A DNA stretch of 64,000 bases from Dryas octopetala. Its lineage: Eukaryota > Streptophyta > Magnoliopsida > Rosales > Rosaceae. Shown one piece after another: positions 14,281 through 25,800 of the stretch. The position numbers and the translations under genes were made by a program. How positions within the stretch are numbered: the first letter of the stretch is position 1; every line of letters begins with the position of its first letter. The DNA lies in assembly GCA_963921425.1 (NCBI GenBank), contig OY992838.1, forward strand, positions 9,052,001 through 9,116,000, in the 5' to 3' direction. The notes below the pieces were generated by a model. That model worked only from the letters and a program-made list of their open reading frames with translations. It did not search any database and was not told the DNA's origin.

Positions 14281-15828
14281 TACTAGATTGTTTGCGGTTG
14301 TTGTAATATATGTGCTACTACTACTAGGTCATTGCTTTTATTCTTTTCCTTATTCATCATCTAAGACATTGATAAAATTTGTTGTAAACTTTATCCTACT
14401 ATGTAAGCAGAAAATAAATTATACAAATTCGTTTTAATAAAAATTATTATTATTTGGACTAAAAATCTTTGCCAGTCATGTCTGTGTTGGAAAAAATGGA
14501 TATGGAAGCATCCCAGCTATGAGCCTATGATAAATGGGCCAGACCAGGGCTAAAAATGAGATTCCAGCCCGGTCCATTTACAAGTTTGGACTAGGGCCTC
14601 GGCCTACCGAGCAGGGCTACAAGCCTACAACCTAGTAGACCGGTCCAGTATGCTTTTTTTGGTTCATTTGGCAGTATATTGTTTGGTTGCTCACTAAAAA
14701 AAAAAAAGAGTTATTAAATCAAACCAACCCAAAACACCAGTTACTTAGTGAACTCGCACTAATCTTCTCTTCCTTTTTCATTTTGTAACTTTAGTGGTTA
14801 AAAGTTTCCAAAATATCGTTTGATAATAGAAAAATTAATGCTCTCACTCCCTTTATAATTCATTTTTACTAATTCTACCATTTCATCAATAAATGAAGAA
14901 GTGTGGATTGCAACAATTGTTTCATTAATAGGCCAGATAATGTCACAATCATTTTACTTCTTGAGAAATGATTCGTCTTTCTTCTTATTATTATTTTGCA
15001 GTGTGGTTTTATGAAAGTTTACTTTCATTTTTTAGATTACTCTTTAAAATTATCTTTACAAAATATTAGCTAAATTAAAATCTTTTGACACATATAATTG
15101 TTAACAAATAAATGGTCATCCTATTTTCTAAACAGATTTTTTAGACAAAAAAATCTGAAAATAAAGGTGATTAATCAAATAATTAACTGTGTAACCGTGC
15201 AATGAGTAGGCTAGTGCGCACCAAAATTTGCAATCCGAAGTAAATGATCTTCAAAATCCAGTAAACAACAAAAGAAAGATAATAATGATGATGTATTATT
15301 TTTCTTTCTGATAGAAATAATGCTGATGTATTATTGTATTTGGTACTATATTGATATATTCATAATGAATGATTGAAATTTCCAATTTGGACGGTCAGAG
15401 AGTGGAATTAAAGTCTTGAATGATGGTCTCATCAATTTTATTTTATTTTATTCTGCTGAGGGAGGGTCTCATCAAATTGACTTTTACATTTTTAGCTGTG
15501 GTAATATTGAAAAATTAAAGTATAGTGGGGACCCAAAAAATCTTATAATCTCATGTAAAATCAAATCACATGCAGAGGTTCCCAACCATTGGATTTCATG
15601 ACTCACCACTTTTGCTTCTAATCCTTAAAATGACTTTTCACTTTTAGTTAATTTCCCATCCACTCATAATTCATCAAATTATTTTATTTAATTCAGAAAT
15701 CATGTTGATATAAAAGGTGCTCGCGGTGCACGTGTTTCCTGATGCTATCACGTGTGAGATGCACGGCGATGTCACGTTACTTGGGCTTAGCTGTAAAGAT
15801 ATCACACTTTTGTAATTGCTGTTCAACT
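14281..15828. other. Intergenic, AT-rich
   Basis: The first 200 bases are the copy-C 3' flank. About 14560-14620 resembles 12905-12960 (CAAGTTTGGACT with GGGCC blocks), another trace of the duplication. Nothing else recognised. Confidence 0.5.
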
Positions 15829-15837
15829 TTTCTTATT

Positions 15838-17369
15838 GATCAAATTACATGGAAGTATCTCGAGCATACCTTATATTTCAATTTAGTATATCAAGTTTAA
15901 AAAATTACATATTAGTACTTCAATTTTCATTTCGTGACAATCACATACTTCCGTTAGCTTTTCTGTGTAGGAGACCGTTAACTGCCTACATAACATACTG
16001 ACGTGGCTTTAAAAAATGTCACATAGACAAAAAAAATAATTAAAAAATAAATAAACTTTTAAAATGAAATAGAAAATTATAAAAAACAAAAAAATCATAA
16101 AAAAATCAATAATTTAATTTAAAAATTAAGAAACAAACAACGAATCAATCCAAAACCATCAAAAAAATCAACACAAATCATCAAAATAAATTAGCAAATG
16201 CAGTAAACCCAAACCCACAACGCCTCATTTTTCCCCAACAAATCAACCCAAAACCATAAAAAAAAAAAATCATAAAAAAAAAATAACACAAATCAAACCA
16301 AAATCCATTTGCAGTAAACCCAAACCCACAACCCCTCATTCTTCCCCACCCAGCAACCCCTTCTCCTTCCCCACCCGACAGCCACCCCCAAAGCCCAAGC
16401 AACCCTCCTCCCTCCCAGCCATACACCCCGCCGCCGAACCACAACCCAAAACCACCACCTGAGACCCACACAAATAAACCCTCATCCCTTCATTGTGCTT
16501 CTACAACTCAAAACTAGAGACCCACTAGTCACCACCCGAGACCCACAACCACCACCCGAGCAACCTTCCTCCCTCCCAGCCACACATCCCACCGTCGAAC
16601 CACAACCCAAAACCACCACCTGAGACCCACCCAAGCAACCCTCCTCCCTCCCAACCACACAAATCAACCCACCACCCGAAATCCCAAAACCCGAGAAACC
16701 CGAGACCCACCCCAACCCACAACCACCACCCGAGCAACCTTCATTCCCAGCCACACAAATCAACCCATCACCCGAAACCCCAAAACCAGAGCAACCCGAG
16801 ACTCACCAGGTCTCGCCGAAGATGGGTGCCAGAGAAAGAGATCGGGAAGAAAGAAGTGAGGAGAGAGAAGAGACAGAATCGGGGGGGGGGGGAGGGGGAA
16901 CTCGAGACCCACCAATCACCGGAGAAAGATAGAGGAAGAACATGGATGTGGTCTTGCCGGAGATGGGCGCCGGAGAAAGAGATCAGGAAGATAGAGAAGT
17001 GAGGAGAGAGAGGAGAGTGAATAGACAATCGGGGGGGGGGGGGCTGAGAGATGGAGAGAAAAATGCAAAATAAAAGTTTTTTTTTTTGTTTTTTATAATT
17101 TAATTATTAGGGTTTTTAATTTTTTTGTTTTTTATAATTATTTATTTTATTTTTAAAAGTTTATTCATTTTTTTTTTTGTCTATGTGACATTTTTTAAAG
17201 CCACGTCAGTATGCCACGTAGGCAGTTAACAGCCTCTCAGACGGAAAAGCTAACAGAGGTATGTGGTTGTTACGAAATGAAAGTTGAGGTACCAATATGC
17301 AACTTTTTAAACTTGAGATACTGAGTTGAAATAGAAGGTATACTTGAGGTACTTCTGTGTAATTTGCTC
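15838..17369. mobile_element. Non-autonomous MULE with 9-bp target duplication
   Basis: A 1532-bp element flanked by the perfect 9-bp duplication TTTCTTATT (15829-15837, 17370-17378). Terminal inverted repeats of about 270 bp begin GATCAAATTACATGGAAGTA and, at the other end, GAGCAAATTACACAGAAGTA. Both features fit Mutator-like elements. No transposase is present. The core is strongly strand-asymmetric: C/A-rich repeats (16330-16810), then a duplicated purine-rich block. Confidence 0.88.
16801..17045. repeat. Tandem duplication in the MULE core
   Basis: Two copies of a roughly 115-bp purine-rich block (sharing AGATGGGYGCCRGAGAAAGA) each end in a G-homopolymer of about 11-13 bases (near 16879 and 17031). 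The preceding 16330-16810 consists of degenerate repeats of ACCACCACCCGAGCAACC-type units. Confidence 0.7.
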
Positions 17370-17378
17370 TTTCTTATT

Positions 17379-18535
17379 TCTAATTTTTTTGCTTCAAAAA
17401 CGTTTCAATTAGGCCTACGTGGTTTACGCTAATTTGTAATCAAAACCAACTTTGTAATAAAAAATTCTACTATTCAAACACATATAAAAATATTTTTAAC
17501 TCTTAAATTGTGACAGACTTACTTTTTTACTATTAAGATATAAGTTTTTTTCAAATATGTTTGTATGTCATACGATGTTCGTAAGATATAAGTTTTTAAT
17601 GATTTAATGATACAACGACAACAATATGGATATTTTGGTCATTTCGAATGAAATCTCATACAAGTAGTGGCGGATCTACTCTAGGCAAAAGATCCAATGA
17701 ATTAAGTTTCTTCCCTTGGATCTTAGATATTTGCCCCTTTGAATTGGTTTTGTTCCTTAAGAAATTGGGGCAATGCATTTGTGAAAATGCCTCAAACAAC
17801 TTATAATATTGTGTGCTATGAATTGAAAGTTTTGTGAATTAATATTTAACAGTTTCTTTCATTTCAAAATAAAATATTTAAGTGCATCACCATTTTGTTC
17901 TTATAATGAAAAATTTATGAATTCACCACTACATACAAGTATGGAGTCTTCATATCATTAAACCATAAAAAAATTGATGGAACTACGAAATTGGTCATGA
18001 TTGTAAACTAAAATAAATTACATGAATTTTGATTAAGACTTTTTAAATCACAAAAATTAAAGTGGAAAACGACTGACACCACAGGGACCAAACACCTAGT
18101 TTTGCCTCTTGGCTTAACATACATGTATACAATACACCTGTGAGGTTGTGACTACATTTTCCACCAAACCCATGTGCATGGTCTCCATTGAGGTCACTGA
18201 TGGTGACCCCACAGTGCCCATCTCATTTCCAAAGCCCATATACATGGATGGAGTCTTCATTCTTGCACACCTCACATCACCAATCATGCTGCTGCACTTT
18301 TTTGTGTCTTGGGTCTTTCTTGGCTACCCCCCACTGTCTCTTTGTTTGCCACAGTGTACCTCATTTCTGTAAGTCACCAGATTGTAAATTTGGCAAAACC
18401 TAAACCAGTGCATGAGATGCTGGCTCTGTTTTATTATTCTTTGCTAAATGCAAACATGTAATTACCAAATATCAAAAACATGAAATTGAAATTGAATCTT
18501 TTATGTGTGATGAGGGTGTAGAGGAGTGGAAGTCA
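17379..18535. other. Intergenic, no supported gene
   Basis: AT-rich. Overlapping open frames at 18148-18403 look Cys/Pro-rich but show no recognised similarity. Confidence 0.5.
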
Positions 18536-18900
18536 TTTTTAAAGGGCTAAAATGACACTTTTGGTCCTTATAGTTTTAGTTATTTTTTACTTTCATTTTC
18601 TTGTTTTGATTTGGGTAATTTGGTCTTGCACTTTCACAATTAATTCCAAAACATTAAATCTGTCTATTTAAGATAGAAATTCCACATGACACATACATGA
18701 ACATTTTAGACATTTTCGTTTTAAATTTAAATAGTCGAAGTTAATTTTTTCTTCAAAATAGATAATGTTAACATTTTGGATTTGATTGCGATCCTTAAGA
18801 AAGTACATAATTAAAATTGTCAAAACTAAAACCACAGAACGAAAGTGAAAAATGATTTAAACTACAAAGACCAAAAATAAAATTTAACATTTTTAAAAAG
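18536..18900. mobile_element. MITE-like inverted-repeat element
   Basis: The left end has AAAGGGCTAAAATGACACTT and TTTTGGTCCTTATAGTTTTAG; the right end carries their diverged reverse complement (ACTACAAAGACCAAAAATAA). The interior is AT-rich and non-coding. The ends are approximate and no clean target duplication was seen. Confidence 0.5.
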
Positions 18901-19679
18901 CTAAAATGATAGAATTATCTCCCTTCTCACATAACCTTTTACTGATAATATTACTACACATGAATTGTTTGTATTTTCTTGCTTTCTTTTTCATGATTAA
19001 AGGAAGACATGTGATTTTGTAACTTGCTATTCTTAGTATTTCTAATTATGAATTGACTTGAATTCTTATACTAGTTATTAGTATAATAATATTTCTCTCC
19101 ATTTGCTTAGTAGAGATTTGAAATCTCCATTAAATATGAAAAATTTTGAATTCTTAAAATTCTTGATACATCACTGTAAACTTCATTAATTTTGACAATT
19201 AAAACATTACATATTTGGTAAACAACAATTCCTTTTGCTTTTGGTCCAGAGAGAAACAACAACACTATCATACACATATTGCATCTTTAATAGAGAAAAT
19301 AGAGAAGAGACCCACTTGTATCTATGGGTTGTTCTTCTACCATTACTTTATGGAAAAATTTCTGGTAAGTCCCTCCAAAATATTGTTGTCTTCTCTTTGT
19401 GATCAAGAGCCAAATAGTGCCAAAGTGGTCAAAACCAAGGGGCATTACAGTAATAAGATCCAAGCACAGAAATAAAAATAAAAATATATTAAAGTTTTTG
19501 TTTTGGGCTGTTAAAATTAAGATTTAACAGAGGGACAAATGCAGGCTTTGGCGGGTTTCCAGAAATGTGAAGTTGATATTTGAGCTGAAAACCCAGCTCC
19601 ATCTTACCTTATTAATGTCCTTAAACCCTTCATTTACTGCTTATTTACGCCACCTACCCATAACCACACACTCATTCAC
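18901..19679. other. Intergenic / promoter region of the NT-C2 gene
   Basis: AT-rich, with nothing recognised. It precedes a (CT)n leader typical of plant 5'UTRs. Confidence 0.4.
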
Positions 19680-22600
19680 TGAGTCTCTCTCTCTCTCTCT
19701 CTCAAGCTGTGTGCTGTGTCTCAGTCTCTTAGAACCTTCTTACCCAAGATTGCTTGCTCTTCCTTCAACCTTAAGCACCTTCAGATCCGCAGCAAGGTAC
19801 CTACCCGCACTGCAATCCCAGCATTATAATATTACACGTTTATCTATTTTATATATGAATTATATAATAATTTATATTATATTGATTGGTTTTGAATTTT
19901 GAGTGTTAAGCTTAAGTGTCAACTTTACTAGTTTTTACTGCTGCTGCCCCTATTCCCAATTCACACTCTCACAGCATTTCATTTCATTTTTGCGTTTCCA
20001 ATAATTTGGTTTGAATTTTGACGTTGTAATGTGAGAGCACTGCATGTGGCGATAATGGGTTTTGTTTGACGATTTGTTCAAGGCAAACAGTGATTTGGGT
20101 TTTCAAAGTTTCCACATTTAGCTAGGCATTTTGGGTCTGGGAGCTGGGATTCTCTCTAACGCTGTCGTATTGGCCATTGTCAGTCTTTGGGTTCAGTGTT
20201 GCAGAAGCAGCTAGCGTTAGTGTTTGTTTTTTGAGGTTCCTCTTCTTCTGGGTCTTGCTTTGTCGGTTTCTGGAGGTGGGCAATCTGACTGAGTTCTCTG
20301 CTTTTTCTTGGACTTGGATCCGGGCCTATTCTCAACTAATATTTGAAATCGTTTCTGGGTTTTCCGTTTTGGGCAAGTCTGTGCCTCGTCTTACACGGTA
20401 TGTGCTCCAATTTCGCTTTGTTTCTTTTCCCAATTGGTTCCCAGTTCTGTTTTTCTCAGCTTACATTACCTTCTGCTTGCCAGCTGAGAAATACAGAGAA
20501 AACTGATGGAAAAGAAAGTCTTGGATTTAGTTGGATGTAACTAAATTCGACTATACACAAGTCACCAAATAGTTATTGTAGGCTCATTTAAGTGCTGGTT
20601 TTAGTTTTACTTTGAATCCAAAGTTAATGTCAGAAATTAATGATTATGCTTTTTCTACATGCATTTACTCAAGAGCATTTCGTAATGCAGCACGATCCTG
20701 ACCCTTTTTATTTTATTTTCAATTAATGATCTGACTTGTTTATATGATATATCTGCATTTTGTGATTCACATTCTGGTGTTTGATTTAACATATATTGAG
20801 GTTTAGCGTGCCAGTCTAGTAAGAATCATGCAGTGATTCCTTATAGCCAGGGAGTGCTAAGATCTGAATTTTAAATTTATTGTCTGTACTTCTTGGATTG
20901 AAAGTTGAAAGTTTCATATGGGTGTCTATCTTTCTTGGAAACCAATTTATTTATTGGTTGTATGACATGTACACCCAGGTATATCTATATCTCTTGTATT
21001 TTGTTATGCCCTGGTCACAGTGGCGGATCCAGAAATCAACTATTATGGGGGCAAAATTAACCCAACGAGCAAAGGCAGTTGCGAGGGAGCAGTCGCGCAG
21101 GGGGTGATGACGTTTCTGGGTCTGACGTTGTGAGCGAGCGCAGGCGCGCATGGAGAGTTGCCTTCAGCATTTCAGCCCTTCGTTTCTGCCTTGGCCCTTG
21201 GGTCTGGTCTGGCTCTACTCTGTCACTCACCCTTTCAGCCTTTCTTCCCCTTTCTCTGCAGTCTAGTTCTTATTTTCTTGTTTAGACATTTACACAAACA
21301 CATTGAATGCATTCTTGCCCTTGCGCCTGCCACCAAGACCCAAACTTCATGGGGTCAAAAAATTTTCCTTAAGCCCAGCATTTCTGGGTTCATGGGGTCA
21401 ATTGACCCCATTGACCCCACCCTGCATCCGCCCCTGCCTGGTCATGTAGGGTTCTCAAGTAAAAGGCACAGCTCTGAGTTTCAGAGTCACCAAGTCTTTA
21501 CAATTCAGTGCTTTGAGCAATTGATTGAGTAAACATTAGCGCCATTTAGAGTTGATCGAAAGGTTTATCAAATAGGGTTGTAATTGGTCAAGACTCAAGA
21601 GGGACTCTCTTGGATGTATGGAGTTTGAGTGAGTAAACAGGTTAGGCTCTGTGCTGCATTGATCTTGGGGAAGAACATATGATAAATTGGACAATAATAT
21701 GTTCTTCCTACGGAGTGGCAAGAAAATAGTGAGACTAATTGTGGAGGTTAGTGATGACTGATGAGCTAAGGAGATGGTAAAATGCTACAGTTGACCAAGG
21801 GGAAAAATCATACATTGTTGAACCAAAATATAGGAGGCATGAATGGGAAGAGGTTACTTTTGCGATCTAGTATGTTCATATTTGATTTTGAAAGTATGGA
21901 AACTGAGCAAACAATTGGCATAGACATTCGATAATAAACCTTATTTAGTAGCCATGAATGGCTGACATGGTGTTAGATACAAATGGAGAGAGGTGTGTTC
22001 CTATACAAATTTGGTTTCCAAGTTTGAAGTTGCACCTTTGGCAGTTGTACTGTTGACTACAATTGGCTTCCCTATTGGAAATCTTATTTCAGATGTATAT
22101 TAACAGCTGAATTGGAAAAGCTCTCCTGTGCTAATTGCATGTGGGCTGAGGAGGTTGAATTTGACAGGTATTAGATTGAAAAGTCTAGTTTCCAAGACTT
22201 CTGATATGGAAAGGGATTTCTCACCTAAAACCTGAACTGAAGTTTAATAAACGTGTTGCAGTTCTAGTTGTTAATTTGTTATAAATATAATAATAGTTGA
22301 CAGAGAGTCATGTCCCGAATACATCCTCGCCCAGCTGAATCAGGTATCGGGTCAATTTGCCAAGTTTCTGGGCTTTTGATTGAGGAGAGACAGATTTAAT
22401 GAATAGAAAATAATGAAGTTCATTATAAGATGACCTTAAAATATTAACTTTAAGTGGTTAAATTCTAAACATATGCTTCATAAATCAATCATCTACCCTG
22501 AAGTGTTTGGAAGACTGGTTGAGGAATTTCAGGACATGTGTACTTTTTAAATGATGGTTTGTGCATGGTTGAAAATTTCCTGTCTCTAAAGCATCACTTT

Positions 22601-22810
22601 AGTTGATTTATGAGCAATTGAAGCACTAAAACATATCTTTGTTTCTCTGGTATAGTATTTATCATCCAAGAAATATAAGTTATAATTTTGCATGTTCAGT
22701 CACAAATTTCATTCCATTTGTTGTGGAAATAATGCAATCATTCTTATATGGGTGTACAATGGTGCAGGAGAATGATGTTACATAGTTGAATATAGATAGA
22801 TTATCTAGTA
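19680..22810 (+). other. 5'UTR of the NT-C2 gene with a ~3-kb leader intron
   Basis: A CT-rich leader (CT repeat near 19684-19703) ends with a donor at 19796/19797 (AGCAAG|GTACC). A matching acceptor is at 22767/22768 (GGTGCAG|GAG), 43 bases before the start codon. The inferred intron of about 2.97 kb holds a hAT element. Open frames at 20177-20540 fall in it and are not supported as genes. Confidence 0.5.
21018..21436. mobile_element. Non-autonomous hAT element in the leader intron
   Basis: A 419-bp element with 15-bp inverted termini (CAGTGGCGGATCCAG against CAGGGGCGGATGCAG) and a perfect 8-bp duplication CCTGGTCA (21010-21017, 21437-21444), diagnostic of hAT. Its interior is more GC-rich than the flanks. 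Confidence 0.9.
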
Positions 22811-25800
22811 ATGTCGAGGATCACTAAGTGGAAGCTTGAGAAGACAAAAGTAAAAGTGGTCTTCAGGCTACAATTCCATGCTACACATGTAAGTTGTGAA
22901 TCTTTAGAATTTACTGTGCTGAAATTCCATCTTATTGACTTCTATAATTTTTTTTATAATTTTCTTTTTGGGTTCCTCTATTGAATTGTCTGAAGATTAA
23001 TATTTTTCAGTCTATAATTTTAATACATTCCTCTTATTCCCTTCTTATGAAAAACATATGCATATGAATAAAGTTCTGGCCTGTAAGGTGAAATAGAAGA
23101 TCCTAAGGCAATTGTTGAATGATGTGTTAAGCAGTGTTGAATAAATGTTCTAAGGTGTCAATTTGGTCTATGATTCAGTCAGTCTGTGGAAAATATGCTT
23201 TTTGTCTTTCTTGTTTCCTTCTCACGGCTAACATTTTCCTGGTAATTATCTGAACCTGGTATTGAACTGTGTCATACGATGTGTTAACTGTTAATTGTTT
23301 GTAACTTTGAGTTGTTTGATAACTGTATTTGTACATATTTTAATCGTTCGGCTAATATCATTCCTATAAAATTCTCCCATCTCTCATAAAATAGTATAAT
23401 TCAGTATGCTTGTGAATATAAATATAATAATGATATTAGTAATCCAATTTCCCTTGTTAGAACTTCTGAATGTCTAAGATAATCTAACATCGACCATACA
23501 CTTCAAATAAGTAATGCAGGCCTGTATCTCTCATTAATTGATGTTCTATTTGATTCTAGTTTCTTATGGCTAATGGCTTAAAGTGTATCTAAACTCCTTT
23601 TAATCATGCATTATTCCTATTGCATGACTGGAAAACATGGTGCCTATACAACTAGCAGCTGCAATCTATGCTATGACTGAATATAATTTTTCTCTGCATG
23701 GTCCAGATACCACAAACCGGATGGGATAAGTTATTTATATCTTTCATAGCTGCTGATTCTGGAAAGGCAACAGCAAAGACAACCAAAGCAAATGTGAGGA
23801 ATGGGACCTGCAAATGGGGAGACCCTATCTATGAAACTACAAGGCTTCTCCAGGACACTAAAACAAAACAATATGATGAGAAGCTCTATAAACTTGTGAT
23901 AACCATGGTAGTATTCCTTCAGAATTTCTTATTTATATTAAATAATGTTTCTGCTTGGAAATTCAGTTGATTGATGAACTATTTTTTCTGTACTCCCTAT
24001 TCACTATCAGAGCTTAGTGTATCCATATATCTTGTTTAAACTGAGGTTAACATGGTCTTTGGCCTAAATCTGACTGACTTCAGGGTTCTTCACGGTCTAG
24101 TGTCCTTGGTGAGGCTAACATTAACCTTGCTGATTATGCTGATGCGTTAAAGCCTTATGCTGTTGCTCTGCCTCTCCAGGGATGTGATTCTGGAACTGTT
24201 TTACATGTGAGGATCTCTCAAGTTCAAATGATTTTAGACATAATATTATCATGGGAAAGTTTGTTTCTATACTTTTTGTTATTTTGTAATGGCTACTTGA
24301 TTTCTCATTGAGCTTCCAGTAAAAACTGTTAGTTATTCTTTAATGCTGGTTGTCAACTAATATTTGTTCCTATTTAAAAATTTCTCTATTCCATGTCAGG
24401 TCACTGTACAGCTGCTAACTTCTAAAACTGGTTTCAGGTAAGCATTAAAACATGTAAACCTCTTCCTTTATCTATTTTCAGTCTGTTGATTTGTAGTTAT
24501 AATTCCTTTCAGAGAGTTTGAGCAGCAGAGGGAGCTCAGAGAGAGTGGTCTACAAACATCCTCTGACCAAACCAGAAATGACGTATCCACTGTTAGAAAA
24601 ATATCGTCTTCTGAAGATACAGTAAATGATCAGATAGATAAGGTTTGACCATTTTGCTGTCTGTTTTTGTCCAATATATTACATAATGATTGATTATAAT
24701 TGTTTCTGCCGAACTTTATTGGCAAATATAAGCTCCTGTGAAACAGATATGTATGAATTTTGTCCATTATGCATAAACCCTCTTAAAATTATTATTTCAC
24801 TCTCGTTTTTTTATTTTTTTTATTATTTATTATATTTTTATTTTAATATAAATAAGAATCAAACTTTATTGAAGGAAAGAGGAAAAGATACAATAGGTGA
24901 TGGACAAACAGTACACTTAGCCAAACTGAAGCCACAATACAAGCAAAACCACACGCAATACAAAACCCCAGACCAATCAACATGAATATTACTAAAAGGA
25001 ACATCCCAAAACTCCAGACCACACACAATACAATAGGAGATGCACATGAGATGAGAAATATTTCACTCTTTATTGTTAATTGGACATCTATCTCCATGTC
25101 TTTTGTCTGTTGCATGTCTTTTAGACGTGATTTAGTTTAAAATTATTAATGCTCTGAGGTGTGTCAGGCATGTGTGGAAGATAATTGAGGGTTCTGAGAC
25201 TAACAAAATTCCTACGCAAAACACGTTTGTGCTATCGAAGATGAATATCTATTAGGCTCACTGTTGCTATTATGATTTTAGAAACAGTAAAGATGAAACA
25301 ATGGAATATAGTTCACTATGAAATATGAAATACGGTAATTCTGTGCCTGATGAGAAAGTTAGGTATTGCTTTCTCAGAGTTTAGGGGTAAATCCATCCCC
25401 TTCCAAGATCTGCCATGAGCCAGTCACTGAGAAAATTGACTTGGTGTCTCACAACTTCTGAGAGTGATGAGTGATGACCTATTGTTTTTCCTTGTTCATG
25501 TAATGTTGCTTGAATTTCCCAAATTATATGATAAAAACTTTTGCAGTGCATTTATGTGTTCTTTTTCTGGATGGAATTATTATCTTTGTGATAGGTGTTT
25601 TCATATGTTGTTTCAATATATGGTATTTTCTTTTTTGTACAGGTCAATGCAAGAGTTAGATTCAAAGAAGAACTCTCTCCCCTTGAAGAGGAGGTTGGGC
25701 TGAATGATGAGTATGCAGACTCAACTGTTGGATTTGATGGTTCTTCTAATACTTCAGAAAGTTTATATGCTGAGAAACATGATACATCCAGCACCCATGA

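Noticed and set aside
16181..16763. Gly/Trp-rich open frames on the minus strand
   Set aside because: They are the complement of the repetitive C-rich MULE core; no start context or homologue, and the composition explains the open frame.
18148..18403. Possible small proteins
   Set aside because: Two overlapping frames, no recognisable motif and no clear promoter.
20177..20540. Two open frames after the CT leader
   Set aside because: They fall in the inferred 5'UTR intron and overlap in different frames without recognised similarity.
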